Below, piece by piece: positions 14,811-25,897 of a stretch of DNA of 64,000 nt. The stretch is from the NCBI GenBank assembly GCA_963995525.1, contig OZ023214.1:15704199-15768198 (forward strand), read 5' to 3'. The stretch is from Escarpia spicata (lineage: Eukaryota; Annelida; Polychaeta; Sabellida; Siboglinidae). Below the pieces are notes generated by a model. The model was not told the origin of the DNA, did not search any database, and worked only from the letters and a program-made list of their open reading frames with translations. Position numbers and translations under genes: made by a program. Position 1 is the stretch's first letter. Each line of letters starts with the position of its first letter.

Positions 14811-16189
14811 AAGGGAGACCAGTAGCTAGTTATGATTTTTTTAATTGCACGTTTAATGGATTTGTAATACCGAGTCAAATCTATATTTATCCATGAATAC
14901 AATTGACTTAGATGTATGTAATGGTTATAAAAGTTAACTTTATTGATAGCTAACGTAATAAGCTATCAGAATATGGTGGAAGTACTTTTTGAGTATTTTG
15001 TTCAGAAAAACATTTAGGTGAGGAGTCTCCTCTCAAATAATGGATTTCATGGTTGATAGTAATTTACTTACTTATCCTTCTGGGGTCAGAACAATACAAC
15101 TTTTCCTCTGTTTAGCTTAGTGCATTAGGCCACAACAACTGCCACCTATTGGATAGGGATAAAATGTTGTAGAAGCTTCTATGAAAGCTGGTACTTTTTT
15201 ATAGTAAATGTATAACTTGTGTAATCTATTTTATGTTTACACATGTATATTGTCCAGTAGATACAGATTAAATCTAACATTGTTCATGTTTGGCTATAGT
15301 AAAGGTTATGGTATACGAATGTTAACATTTTCCTTTTAGCATAATAGTAAACATTCAACACTTTGTGTACACTTTCCTTGTATTTTTCTCCATATGGTGT
15401 TGAGGATGGTTTTAATGTGTACATGTTTTACTTCAAATGCATACACAATATGTATGCACACCATTGACCTTTGTAACAATTTACATTGTTTTAAGACTTC
15501 CCTGTACATTTTCCCATTGGGTTTTGATAAGGTTTTTAGCATATACTGTTTTACTCCAATATGAATACAGTAGGTTGACCTTTATTACAAATGACATCAT
15601 GTTTTGAAGTTTTTATGTACATTTTACCATGAAGTTTTTAGAAAATTTTAGTGTATGCTTTACTTTGAGTGCATTTTTAATGCGTATGCAGTATGTGTTA
15701 ACCCTTTCCTTCTGAATTTTCCTACAGGATTTGTTAATCTTCTACAAAAGTTGTGCATTTCAAATGCATGTCTGATAGGTCTGCATAAAGTTGAATTTTA
15801 GCAGCATTATAATTGTTATGCTGATGTCACTTTATATTGTGGGACAAATACCCCCCCCCCCAACATTTGCTATCTTTTAAATTAATTGTAGGTTTTCTAT
15901 GTGATAAGCATGCTTATGTTTGTATTAGCTGTCTAGCTATCTCACCAGTATGCATGTATTTTGTTCTGTTGGTACCATTAATAAATAATTACCTTTACCA
16001 ACAATTATTCTGTGTCTTCCTGTAATAGATGAGCTCAGTGTATTGCCATTAAGCACCAGTAGAGTTTATATATCAATGCTTTATTTTGATATAAATGTGA
16101 TGTGCATACATCTGTACATATATATAGTGCAGTCCATGTGCAATGTTTTCTTCATGTAAGGCAAGGTCAGAGGTGTTCAACAGTATAAT
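14811..16189. other. 3' flank of the unrecognised gene
   Basis: A+T-rich sequence with no further exon. Several diverged copies of a segment like 'acattgttttaagacttcc...acattttcccat' recur at about 15360-15640 with a spacing near 110 bp, perhaps an eroded tandem repeat. A poly-C run lies at about 15851-15860. Confidence 0.4.
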
Positions 16190-16790
16190 TCCGCATGAAA
16201 AACGGCACACCGTAAACATTCTACCGTATATTCTACAGCACAATTCCGTAAAAAATACGGTACACCGTAAAGATGCTACCGTATAATCAACAGTACAATT
16301 CCGTAAAAATACGGTACGCCGTAAAAATGTTACCGTATATTCTACAGCACAATTCCGTAAAAATACGGTACGCCGTAAAAATGTTACCGTATATTCTACA
16401 GCACAATTCCGTAAAAATACGGTACGCCGTAAAGATGTTACCGTATATTACACAGCATAATTCCGTAAAAATACGGTACGCCGTAAAGATGTTACCGTAT
16501 ATTACACAGCATAATTCCGTAAAAATACGGTACGCCGTAAAGATGTTACCGTATATTATACAGCATAATTCCGTAAAAATACGGTACGCTGTAAATATGC
16601 TGCCGTATATTCTACAGTATTATTCCGTAAAAATACGGTATGCCGTAAATATGCTACCGTATATTCTACAGTATTATTCCGTAAAAATACGGTACACCAT
16701 CAATATGCTACCGTAAATTCTACAGTATTATTCCGTAAAAAATACGGTACACCGTAAATCATTATACCGTTAAATTTACGGTATTCGGTT
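16190..16790. repeat. 54-bp tandem array of TACGGT/ACCGTA palindromes
   Basis: About ten to eleven copies of a 54-bp unit (starts of 'taccgtatat' at 16331, 16385 and 16439 are 54 apart). Each carries the hyphenated palindrome ttccgtaaaaatacggta. The 147-codon plus frame at 16273-16716 is simply 18 codons repeated and is not considered a gene. It sits just inside the right end of the inner element, so it may act as transposase binding sites. Confidence 0.93.
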
Positions 16791-17007
16791 GGCACCCGTG
16801 CTGCCAGTCATTTTACCGTAATTTTACGGTACATTTTCTAAGAGTGTGTGGTGATGTCCACAAGCAACAGACAACGTTATGCAGTATTAGAACAGTTTTG
16901 TGCTTCATTTTGGCATGAATCTCTAAGGTTATAGCTTAGTAATTATTATTGACTGTAAATGTCAGTCATCTTGCTCTTGCGGTGCGACTGTCTCATGATT
17001 GTGGCCT

Positions 17008-17435
17008 CTACTTGTCGGTCAACTCTTTTATTCCACAAGCATCAAACGAGAGTGTCTTAATTAGCGCCCATAAAGCAGCATGTGCGCCACCGAGTTCTGT
17101 TAACTTATCTTCAGACACCGATACTTCGTCGCCCTCAGTAAACCAACCGTCTGCGTCCGGATGTTGTACGGTTTCAATGATCTGCTCGTTATTTGGAGTA
17201 GCCGACGTTTCTGCTGTCTCGTTCACACCAACACAGTCGTCCATCGTTCAAACGACATCTCTATACATCTCGTGGAGCTTATTCCGTACGTTTCTGAACA
17301 AAGGAGCTGCTTCGTCTTCATCTTGACGCTCAACACCTTAGGCGAACCCCGTTTTTGTAGGAGTTTAGAAGTGTTTCCGGTTTCAGTTTGTTTCACGCTG
17401 GTTTCAGGGCAATGTCGACATCCATCATAGTTCAA
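17008..17435 (-). pseudogene. Tigger/pogo-like transposase C-terminal fragment
   Basis: Two adjoining minus-strand frames (17223-17435 and 17008-17244) encode a segment with 'SSTRCIEMSFERW', then 'TPNNEQIIETVQ', an acidic run and 'GGAHAALWALIKTLSF'. Tigger/JRK-type transposases end with a similar acidic region after their DDE domain. No DDE or helix-turn-helix region is present, and the frames overlap out of phase. Confidence 0.5.
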
Positions 17436-17626
17436 CTTCTTGAAAAAAACGGTGCGACTCCTTTTAATGCCTCTAGTCTCCTGGTGATGGACCGACTCAG
17501 TTATTTCGAGTTAAGCGAAGATCCGATTTTATGGGAAATGTATTACAAACCAACCGTTCCTCGGAATTCTGTCCGAGTTGAGCAAAGATCCAACTTAGGC
17601 GAATTCGACTTAGGCGAGGTTTTCTG

Positions 17627-18714
17627 TATTTGATGGATCCAGTATGTCGCGACATTGCCCACGTCACAATAAAAAATATGCCGGTGTCCTCCGTAAGATT
17701 TGCTTTGTGAAAACTGTTGGTAAAGTAACATATGTGCATTCCATTATTACTGTGGGGCTGCATGACCCCTGCTAAATTACCTTTTCCCGCATACAGTTTC
17801 CGCTTTAAAAACTTTGCCTCATGTTTTTGTCATAAATAAAACCGGTTGGGGGCCATACTATAAAAACAAATATACGACGGTATGTCGTGACTCTCTCCGT
17901 GTATGGCAACAATTTGTTGATGAATAGACGAGTTTCCCGATGACGCGCGCATAAATTAAATTCACCTGAGCGCGCATACTGGCGGCAGAAACAAGGCAGT
18001 GGTGTGTGCGTTTGAGTCGTCATACCATCTTCGTGTTGTGCTGTCGGGTATAAGAATCGCTCATACACACATCCACACTTAGAATTTTACAGAATACCCA
18101 AAGCCACACATCCTTTTCACAAAACAAACGTCAATTATGACTTAATGCCATACGGAGAACCGATTTTACCGACAAACTAGTCAGCAATGCCAAAGCAAGG
18201 TTTTGCAGTGCACATTTTGTGTCAAGTACGGGAGCTATCGTGATTTATTGGGGGTTGTGTGAGGTGGGTGGGACTAATTAAGGGACACTCTAATTTGAAA
18301 TCCAACCCACCCCAGAACTACTGTTCACTGGAATGTGACCACAGTTTGTCCATTAACATTGGTAACACGTTACTATGCGAATACGTGACTGTAAATTGTA
18401 ATATTATTGATAATTTTTGTTTGTTGAAAATTGCATGGCATACCCAACAATCATGCGCATCCATCCTTTATTCCTTCTTCCCACCCCCACCCTTAATCAA
18501 TTATAGGTCGGACAATTAGGTTGGCCTATTATTTTCACTGACCATTGTCACGGCAAACCTATGCTTGTGTATAACTTGATTATTTCACATTTAAAATAAT
18601 ATTATTTAATGTCAGACATAGGTGTATAGTTAAACATGTGTACAAACAATCTTGATAATTTCATAATTTCTTTTATAGCATAATACTGTGCGTTAGGTGT
18701 TTGTATTGTTTCAG
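17627..18714. other. No feature recognised
   Basis: No recognisable gene or repeat. Short frames on both strands have no domain. Confidence 0.4.
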
Positions 18715-18933
18715 ATTCATTTGTCAGAGAAATGCTCAATTGGTTCAAACAGCCCCGACTTTGTGCCATCGGTATTCGTGTATAAAAAGAGTAGAGCTGA
18801 CGATGTCCATACGATAGAAAGACATGAACGTGCACAAAAACGTTTAAAACTGGCAGGAATGGGCATCCCACTGACCAACTGTAGGACCATCAGAACTGGA
18901 GAAAGAAGCAGCCGAGGCCCGGGTAGACTTAAG
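18715..18933 (+). CDS. THAP-domain-like exon (C-terminal half of the zinc finger)
   Basis: After acceptor 'tgtttcag' the phase-0 frame encodes 'IHLSEKCSIGSNSPDFVPSV' and then a basic helix containing 'ERHERAQKRLK'. THAP zinc fingers end with a His-Phe-...-Phe and Asp-x-Val-Pro-Ser-hydrophobic pattern, often followed by a basic segment. This exon fits that pattern apart from Leu in place of Phe after His. The upstream C2 half was not found, and the 3' limit (possible donor aag|gtccac at 18934) is weak. It may belong to a host gene or a P-element-like transposon. Confidence 0.5.
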
Positions 18934-19117
18934 GTCCACCTGACAGTCCAAGTATTAACATCTTCTACATACATATACATTGGTGTTGTGCTTATGTGGT
19001 GTGACAGTGTGAGGAATGTTGATGTTGTAATTGTGTGATACCGGGTATACAATTTGTTTTATTAATCACAAAGTAACACACCCAAGAATATATGTTAAAA
19101 TTACAATACATGCATCA

Positions 19118-19371
19118 TTAAAATATATTCATATCTCTCAGGAAGATGGCGTTCCAATGAGTTGTACAGATGTATCTTGTTTTCTGGAGGCTGTTCTTGG
19201 GCTTACGGAGGTCGATATGGGACAGTGGTGCTGGGTTGACCTTTCTCCTCGACATGCCATTCCAGGCCGATGATTTTGATTTACAGGCCTCCGGCTGGGT
19301 GACACCACTTCGAACTGCCAGTTCAAGCTTGGACATCACAGCTGCGGCATTGGCTACACACTGATCCTTGT
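19118..19371 (-). pseudogene. SWIM zinc-finger gene, C-terminal exon (frameshifted)
   Basis: Read on the minus strand from acceptor 'ctgttttag', with two bases carried from the exon at 22071-22430, the text begins G-QGSVCS. It should continue CSHAAAVMSKLELAVRSG. An extra A (in gtagccAatgcc) puts Cys-Ser-Gln-Cys in place of Cys-Ser-His and then a stop. Downstream, the intact frame gives 'VTQPEACKSKSSAWNGMSRR' and 'KVNPAPLSHIDLRKPK'. That is typical of invertebrate SWIM/YqaJ-type proteins. The frame stays open until the stop at 19118-19120. The extra base makes the gene non-functional unless it is an assembly error. Confidence 0.65.
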
Positions 19372-21392
19372 CTAAAACAGACACAGTGAACCACAGCTGC
19401 GGCATTGGCTACACACTGATCCTTGTCTAAAACAGACACAGTGAACCACAGCTGCGGCATTGGCTACACACTGATCCTTGTCTAAAACAGACACAGTGAA
19501 CCACAGCTGCTGCATGGCTACACACTGATCCTTGTCTAAAACAGACACAGTGAACCACAGCTGCTGCATGGCTACACACTGATCCTTGTCTAAAACAGAC
19601 ACAGTGAACCACAGCTGCTGTATGGCTACACACTGATCCTTGTCTAAAACAGACACAGTGAACCACAGCTGCGGCATGGCTACACACTGATCCTTGTCTA
19701 AAACAGACACAGTGAACCACAGCTGCGGCATGGCTACACACTGATCCTTGTCTAAAACAGACACAGTGAACCACAGCTGCTGCATGGCTACACACTGATC
19801 CTTGCCTAAAACAGACACAGTGAACCACAGCTGCGGCGTGGCTACACACTGATCCTTGTCTAAAACAGACACAGTGAACCACAGCTGCTGCGTGGCTACA
19901 CACTGATCCTTGTCTAAAACAGACACAGTGAACCACAGCTGCGGCATGGCTACACACTGATCCTTGTCTAAAACAGACACAGTGAACCACAGCTGCGGCA
20001 TGGCTACACACTGATCCTTGCCTAAAACAGACACAGTGAACCACAGCTGCTGTATGGCTACACACTGATCCTTGTCTAAAACAGACACAGTGAACCACAG
20101 CTGCTGTATGGCTACACACTGATCCTTGTCTAAAACAGACACAGTGAACCACAGCTGCGGCATGGCTACACACTGATCCTTGTCTAAAACAGACACAGTG
20201 AACCACAGCTGCGGCATGGCTACACACTGATCCTTGTCTAAAACAGACACAGTGAACCACAGCTGCGGCATGGCTACACACTGATCCTTGTCTAAAACAG
20301 ACACAGTGAACCACAGCTGCGGCATGGCTACACACTGATCCTTGTCTAAAACAGACACAGTGAACCACAGCTGCGGCATGGCTACACACTGATCCTTGTC
20401 TAAAACAGACACAGTGAACCACAGCTGCGGCATGGCTACACACTGATCCTTGCCTAAAACAGACACAGTGAACCACAGCTGCTGTATGGCTACACACTGA
20501 TCCTTGTCTAAAACAGACACAGTGAACCACAGCTGCTGTATGGCTACACACTGATCCTTGTCTAAAACAGACACAGTGAACCACAGCTGCGGCATGGCTA
20601 CACACTGATCCTTGTCTAAAACAGACACAGTGAACCACAGCTGCGGCATGGCTACACACTGATCCTTGTCTAAAACAGACACAGTGAACCACAGCTGCGG
20701 CATGGCTACACACTGATCCTTGTCTAAAACAGACACAGTGAACCACAGCTGCGGCATGGCTACACACTGATCCTTGTCTAAAACAGACACAGTGAACCAC
20801 AGCTGCGGCATGGCTACACACTGATCCTTGTCTAAAACAGACACAGTGAACCACAGCTGCGGCATGGCTACACACTGATCCTTGTCTAAAACAGACACAG
20901 TGAACCACAGCTGCTGCATGGCTACACACTGATCCTTGCCTAAAACAGACACAGTGAACCACAGCTGCTGTATGGCTACACACTGATCCTTGTCTAAAAC
21001 AGACACAGTGAACCACAGCTGCGGCATGGCTACACACTGATCCTTGTCTAAAACAGACACAGTGAACCACAGCTGCGGCATGGCTACACACTGATCCTTG
21101 TCTAAAACAGACACAGTGAACCACAGCTGCGGCATGGCTACACACTGATCCTTGTCTAAAACAGACACAGTGAACCACAGCTGCGGCATGGCTACACACT
21201 GATCCTTGTCTAAAACAGACACAGTGAACCACAGCTGCGGCATGGCTACACACTGATCCTTGTCTAAAACAGACACAGTGAACCACAGCTGCTGTATGGC
21301 TACACACTGATCCTTGTCTAAAACAGACACAGTGAACCACAGCTGCGGCATGGCTACACACTGATCCTTGTCTAAAACAGACACAGTGAAAG
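19343..21392 (-). repeat. 38-copy 54/55-bp array spanning a splice acceptor and half a SWIM finger
   Basis: Acceptor-like ctgttttag (minus strand) recurs 38 times, from 19372 to 21372. Spacings are 55, 55 and 54 for the first steps and 54 thereafter. Each unit holds the pyrimidine-rich intron end, the AG, the first about 30 exon bases (Gln-Gly-Ser-Val-Cys-Ser-His-Ala-Ala-Ala-Val) and a short linker. The last copy, at low coordinates, is the real start of the C-terminal exon. Two frames stay open across the array: 718 codons (19372-21528) and 644 codons (19427-21361). In the 644-codon frame the 18-residue unit is AAAVVHCVCFRQGSVCSH. Variation between units is limited to a few positions (gcggca/gctgca/gctgta, and tct/cct before aaaacag). 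Confidence 0.95.
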
Positions 21393-22070
21393 TGTACATT
21401 TTAATAAATACGTAGTTGAGTTGCCCACAGTTATGGTTATGCACCATGTCAGTTATTCTTATGTATAGCATAATCAAAGAATTAAAATATGGCAATACAA
21501 AATTGCCACGGAATTGTGCGATGAACAAAGTTAAGTCTTAAACACAGGTTTATGAATAATGTATTAATAAATATTGTAGTAAATACAATTTGTTTAATTT
21601 AATTTGATTTATTCAGGCAAAGACCTTGTCACCTTAATTTCTTTAAATATAACGAATATACGAAATTTAATTATGACTAATAGACATAGCCTCCCCCTCA
21701 GATAACCTCAAAAGCCATAACAGCGTATTTCATTTGAAGTCTAGGGCCATGCATAGGATGACTAGAGGGAAATACATGACATGTATACATAATTACTAAG
21801 ATATTTATCAGTTTGGCTTTGGAAATATAGAACACCAGGTCATTATAACATTCGGATAACATGACTAAGATTGTAATATTGCCCATATCCTATGGCTCTA
21901 TTCAACAGGAATTTGTTGACATTTTTGCTTAAAACTATATTGAATCCTGTGGAGGTAGGGGGTTCCACTGTGATTGATTAGGATGTAATATGTTTAGTTA
22001 ATTAATACAAACATGGGCAAGAAAGAATATAACGTCTTACTTAGCTTAATTCTAAAAGTAAGACACTTAC
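21393..22070 (-). other. Remainder of the SWIM pseudogene intron
   Basis: A+T-rich intron between the 54-bp array and the donor at 22069-22070 (gtaagt on the minus strand). No other feature seen. Confidence 0.5.
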
Positions 22071-22430
22071 CCCGCCATACATGTGCAGTGTGTTGTGATG
22101 TTTGCCAAGAAGCAGTAGTTGCAGTTCTTATTTGTAAACTGATATTTCACTCGCTGTACATGACCACATACAACATGACTGTATGCGTCCAAACTCTTAT
22201 ACGCTCCCTCGTTCTCGTACTTGTCGTAGGTGTATAAATGCTCGGTGTGTTAATGAGGTAAATATGAATATGGGGGACACTAATGCTGGCCACTGCTCCA
22301 AATCCAGCGACCACTCATTGACAGGTAACGTATATGGATCTAGCAGCTGCTCGCCGGTATGGAGACGAAGTTTGACCAGATAATTATCATTTTCTGTGGT
22401 GAATTTGCTTTTATTCGCCGAGCCATCCAT
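22071..22430 (-). pseudogene. SWIM zinc-finger gene, N-terminal exon(s) with frameshifts
   Basis: On the minus strand an ATG at 22430 opens a frame with 'LRLHTGEQLLDPYTLPVNEW' and 'LEQWPALVSP', the usual start of this protein family. The text then continues in a second frame with 'IYLINTPSIYT' and in a third with 'YENEGAYKSLDAYSHVVCGH' and 'NCNYCFLANITTHCTCMAG'. It ends with two spare bases at donor ggg|gtaagt. No small intron accounts for the frame changes, so two indels are inferred. 'CTC' is the first Cys pair of the SWIM motif. Joined to the exon at 19371 it would give CxCx7CxH, a canonical spacing. The TE-like family is widely duplicated in invertebrates. Confidence 0.7.
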
Positions 22431-24899
22431 TTTTAACAAGCCGCTCGCCAAACGCTACTTCTGCCGCCAGTATGCGCGCGCATCCAAATATGTGACGTTT
22501 GTTTTTAAACATTGAAACTCGTTTATTGGGGGAACTTCTAGGCAACATGTCACGTGATGGATTGGTCATTTGACTTTTGGGCGCGATGACCGCACCATGA
22601 CGTAAGAGAACAGTTTCGGTCATCATTAAACCTGTGTGAATATGAAATCAGGACTGCACAGCACAACGGGTATTGCAACAGATGACGGTACGCCTGCATA
22701 GTAAGACTTGATGTCGCAACAGTTACATCACTGCACTGGTCTGCCCGTCACCAAACACAGGCACTAACAAAACGAAGAGCAAAATATCGTAGATATGAAA
22801 TCGAGTTTGACAGAAATTACAGCGATATGCATTGCAGCTATCTGATAAGTTGAACCGGGCCGAAATAAAATATGATTAGCGTCAACATAGCGGGTAATCA
22901 GAACTGTCATTATGGCGGCACATTACGTTACGTGACGCGGCTAAAACTAATAACGTAACGACGGTCGTATCTCATGCCGGTCGGAAGAGACGCGGCGTAT
23001 CTGACAGTCGAAAGTAAATTACTCGTGACGTGATCGATGGTTCATTTATAACTTATTAAATTAGTTCTTGTTGAAATGTCAAAGTCGCCAGGGATAATTG
23101 ACGTTGATGTGCGTTATCTGTCGGAGTAGAAATTCTGAGATTTCGTACTTTTGTGTTTCAAATACAATTTCGACGTTTCCCACTCGATGCAGTACGACGC
23201 CGGATATGTTTTCATTGAGGTTTAATGCAATTCGATGGCAACCCGTTTCTCTGAAAGGTCAGCGGAATTGTTGTTAAAAAATGCGAAGTAAATGCGACAG
23301 TGTTTGAAAAAATACACTATTAAACATATAATATTATGATAAATAGGTTTACTCAAACATTGTTCTAATGCATACACACCACTTTATGGAGGTGTCTGCG
23401 GAAACGGAACGAAATCGATAGAGCGATTGTTAACCGCTGACCGCCCACGAAAACAACGGGGACATTTGGCGTAATTTTGCGTCCTTCGGTAGACCCGTAG
23501 ACAAAACACTTCGCGTTGCTAATTTACATTGTTTGTAACCAATGACTGTGTACGTAGCTTCGTGAACTAACAAAAACTTGATAGATTTGGCCCAAAAGTC
23601 CGGAAGCACAAGAAAACACGCAAACAGACATTTCAAAATCCCCTTGTAAGGTAACACCAACTTCAGATATTAAAATAAATAAATACCTAATTTAGTTTCA
23701 CCGCCAGTTATATGATCTATTATTAAACGCATGTTCTGTTGACCTATAATATGGGGTTTATCATCCAGAAATCGCACATCAGTAGTCGTGGGGCTACTCT
23801 GGAAATTGTTGCAATTTGGTGAATTGATCACCACACAATTGTCGCAGGTCAGAGAAAGGCCTTTCAGAAAACCGATGAAAGTAAATAGCAAAACAACTAT
23901 CGTTTTTTTTCTATCTGAAATACATCGCCATTTGGCAGAAAAGAGGCCAATGGTCCAAGGAAGCCAATGACCAATGGAAGAGGCGAGCTGAAGGCAACGC
24001 CTCGGAGGAGATGCGCGTAAAATGATCCAAAGATAACGTAGTAATATATACAGTACATTCAGCCATCGTTGTGAAGCGACGGGCTGCTTTACAATAACCC
24101 TGGCTTATCGACCTAAGGACATGATGATTTGTACACTGTCCCAGTTTCAGTGTACATAACATTGGTCTATATGCGCTATGTGGCTTTTTGACTGAGGTCG
24201 TTGGTGATGAAACGGTATTGGCGGACCTTTCTTTGTATGGGTCGTTAATGTTGAGTCTGACTCTAAGAATTAATGAATATCTGCAGTGACACTTTCGCAC
24301 ACTTCTCACCAGCACATTAATTGTACCCTGGAATAGGTTTAAATCAACATTTCAAGTAGCCGTTCTACCGGTCCTAGTGCCCAAGGATGTCTTAAGTAAC
24401 GTGGATCATATATCTGTTATTCCTATTAGTCATCACTTGATGACATCAAATTTGACAACTTAATGCAAAATATTTTTGAGATCAATAATGAAGTGTTAAA
24501 AGGCCCATTAGACGTTAATGCCATGCCGGGGAAGCATGGATCCATACATATATACATGTAGCAAGGTAGGCTACTGTCAGTTAGTAACATATCCGACTGA
24601 TCTGAACGTGGTCTATGCATTAATAAAGACGGTAATAAAAACAGTTAGCATGATTAGCGATGGCATCGATGTAGCTCAACGGAACTTTGGTTGTGGTCTG
24701 CCATCATACAGTGGATCCTAAGGCACTTGAGATATATAATTCATGAACTACGAATTTAATTGTGCTGCGTTTGAATACGTTCAATATCTATGCCAACTTC
24801 AGGGCCATCATTGGATGTCGCGTTGGAGGTATAGGTTATGGAGATATGTTGATCGAATCAGATAGCTTAGCACAAACACGCACGTACGCACGCACGCGT
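22431..24899. other. No gene recognised; CpG-rich patch at about 22880-23060
   Basis: The stretch directly upstream of the SWIM pseudogene is relatively CpG-rich (22470-22620 and 22880-23060) and could contain its old promoter. A 134-codon minus frame (23911-24315) has no domain and no splice context that I can support. Confidence 0.35.
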
Positions 24900-24999
24900 G
24901 CACCCGCGCACGCGAGCACGCACACACCAACTGACTCACTTACTCATTCACTCGCTCACTCGCTCACTCGCTCACTCGCGCACATGCGCGCACGCGCGC

Positions 25000-25399
25000 A
25001 CGCGCACACACGCACACACGCACACACGCACACACGCACACACGCACACACGCACACACGCACACACGCACACACGCACACACGCACACACGCACACACG
25101 CACACACGCACACACGCACACACGCACACACGCACACACGCACACACGCACACACGCACACACGCACACACGCACACACGCACACACGCACACACGCACA
25201 CACGCACACACGCACACACGCACACACGCACACACGCACACACGCACACACGCACACACGCACACACGCACACACGCACACACGCACACACGCACACACG
25301 CACACACGCACACACGCACACACGCACACACGCACACACGCACACACGCACACACGCACACACGCACACACGCACACACGCACACACGCACACACGCAC
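25000..25399. repeat. (CGCACACA)n array, about 50 copies
   Basis: About 400 bp of an essentially perfect 8-bp unit, preceded by a less regular CA/CG/CT-rich segment (24880-25000). All six frames are open in parts because of the unit, and none is a gene. Alternating purine-pyrimidine DNA of this type can adopt Z form. Confidence 0.97.
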
Positions 25400-25821
25400 C
25401 GGTTCTCAAGTGGATGGCACCAAGGGGTGACTGTGATGAATACATGCGCTCGCTTGTGTGGGGAAGATGTCTAGACAATCGAAGTCTGTCACAAATCACG
25501 GCCAGAGGGACAAAAACAACATTGCCAGAAACGAACAGACGTGTATCGCCAGCTGTGGTCAACTCATGTCTGACAGATAATACACAGCGTTGTCAGCCTA
25601 GTGAAAGAAATGATACAAATGACATTTCAGCTGATCTTCGGGGAGCACGTGTAAAAAGGGACGAAGTTGTCAAGGAATTTGTTCATGGGAGATTGGACAC
25701 AAGTGGACTAGGTTTAGACAAGTTTTGTTTTAAGATTGTAATCAACACACCAGCAAATGTCAATTGTACAAGGTATTACATACACTTGGTGAACAGGAAT
25801 TGTTTGCATTTATATCGTTAG
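25400..25821 (+). other. Open stretch of about 140 codons, unrecognised
   Basis: After the repeat the plus frame stays open to TAG at 25819-25821. It encodes a non-repetitive sequence (for example 'GDCDEYMRSLVWGRCLDNRS', 'HGRLDTSGLGLDKFC'). The composition is protein-like, but no domain is recognised and no start codon or acceptor is obvious. Possibly an exon or an old transposon fragment. Confidence 0.25.
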
Positions 25822-25897
25822 AAGGATCTGCAGCTTTTTTGTGTTACAGAGTGGGTTGACTATTAATGCACATTTCCAGTGAATCAACATTCCCCAT

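Larger units (their letters stand above)
9396..16846. mobile_element. Candidate large DNA transposon with cactcttagaaa ends and ACCGTA-rich subterminal repeats
   Basis: The left end reads cactcttagaaattaccgta. The right end, reverse-complemented, reads cactcttagaaaatgtaccg. Just inside each end lie repeats full of palindromic ACCGTA/TACGGT words: two 120-bp copies on the left (9411-9649) and a 54-bp array on the right (about 16190-16790). Inverted ends plus motif-rich subterminal arrays are expected of a cut-and-paste transposon, but no target duplication was found. It encloses spliced coding exons (14047-14215, 14678-14810) and a truncated LINE. It could instead be two small related elements in opposite orientation flanking host DNA. 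Confidence 0.5.
9220..17626 (-). mobile_element. Pogo/Tigger-like DNA transposon, interrupted by a 7.4-kb insertion
   Basis: The left end begins cagtagaacctcgcctaa and the right end, reverse-complemented, begins cagaaaacctcgcctaa. Both are flanked by TA (9218-9219 and 17627-17628), the target duplication of Tc1/mariner elements. Such 'cagtagaacctc' ends are typical of Tigger/pogo elements. On the minus strand, 17008-17435 encodes an acidic segment with 'TPNNEQIIETVQ' followed by a helix-like segment. That resembles the acidic C-terminus of Tigger/JRK transposases. Without the insertion at 9396-16846 the element would be about 950 bp, so it is also internally deleted. Confidence 0.75.

Noticed and set aside
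16273..16716. 147-codon repeat protein
   Set aside because: 18-codon readings of a palindrome-rich subterminal array with no start context.
19343..21392. CRISPR array
   Set aside because: Units are contiguous with no unique spacers, and the genome is an animal's.
19372..21528. 718-codon minus-strand frame as a real protein
   Set aside because: It is the DKDQCVA reading of the 54-bp array. It is not the frame that gives the SWIM finger, and its first residues come from intron-like sequence.
23911..24315. 134-codon minus-strand frame
   Set aside because: No domain, no splice context and no compositional support.
24762..25562. Long His-Thr and Cys-Val frames
   Set aside because: They come from the (CGCACACA)n array.
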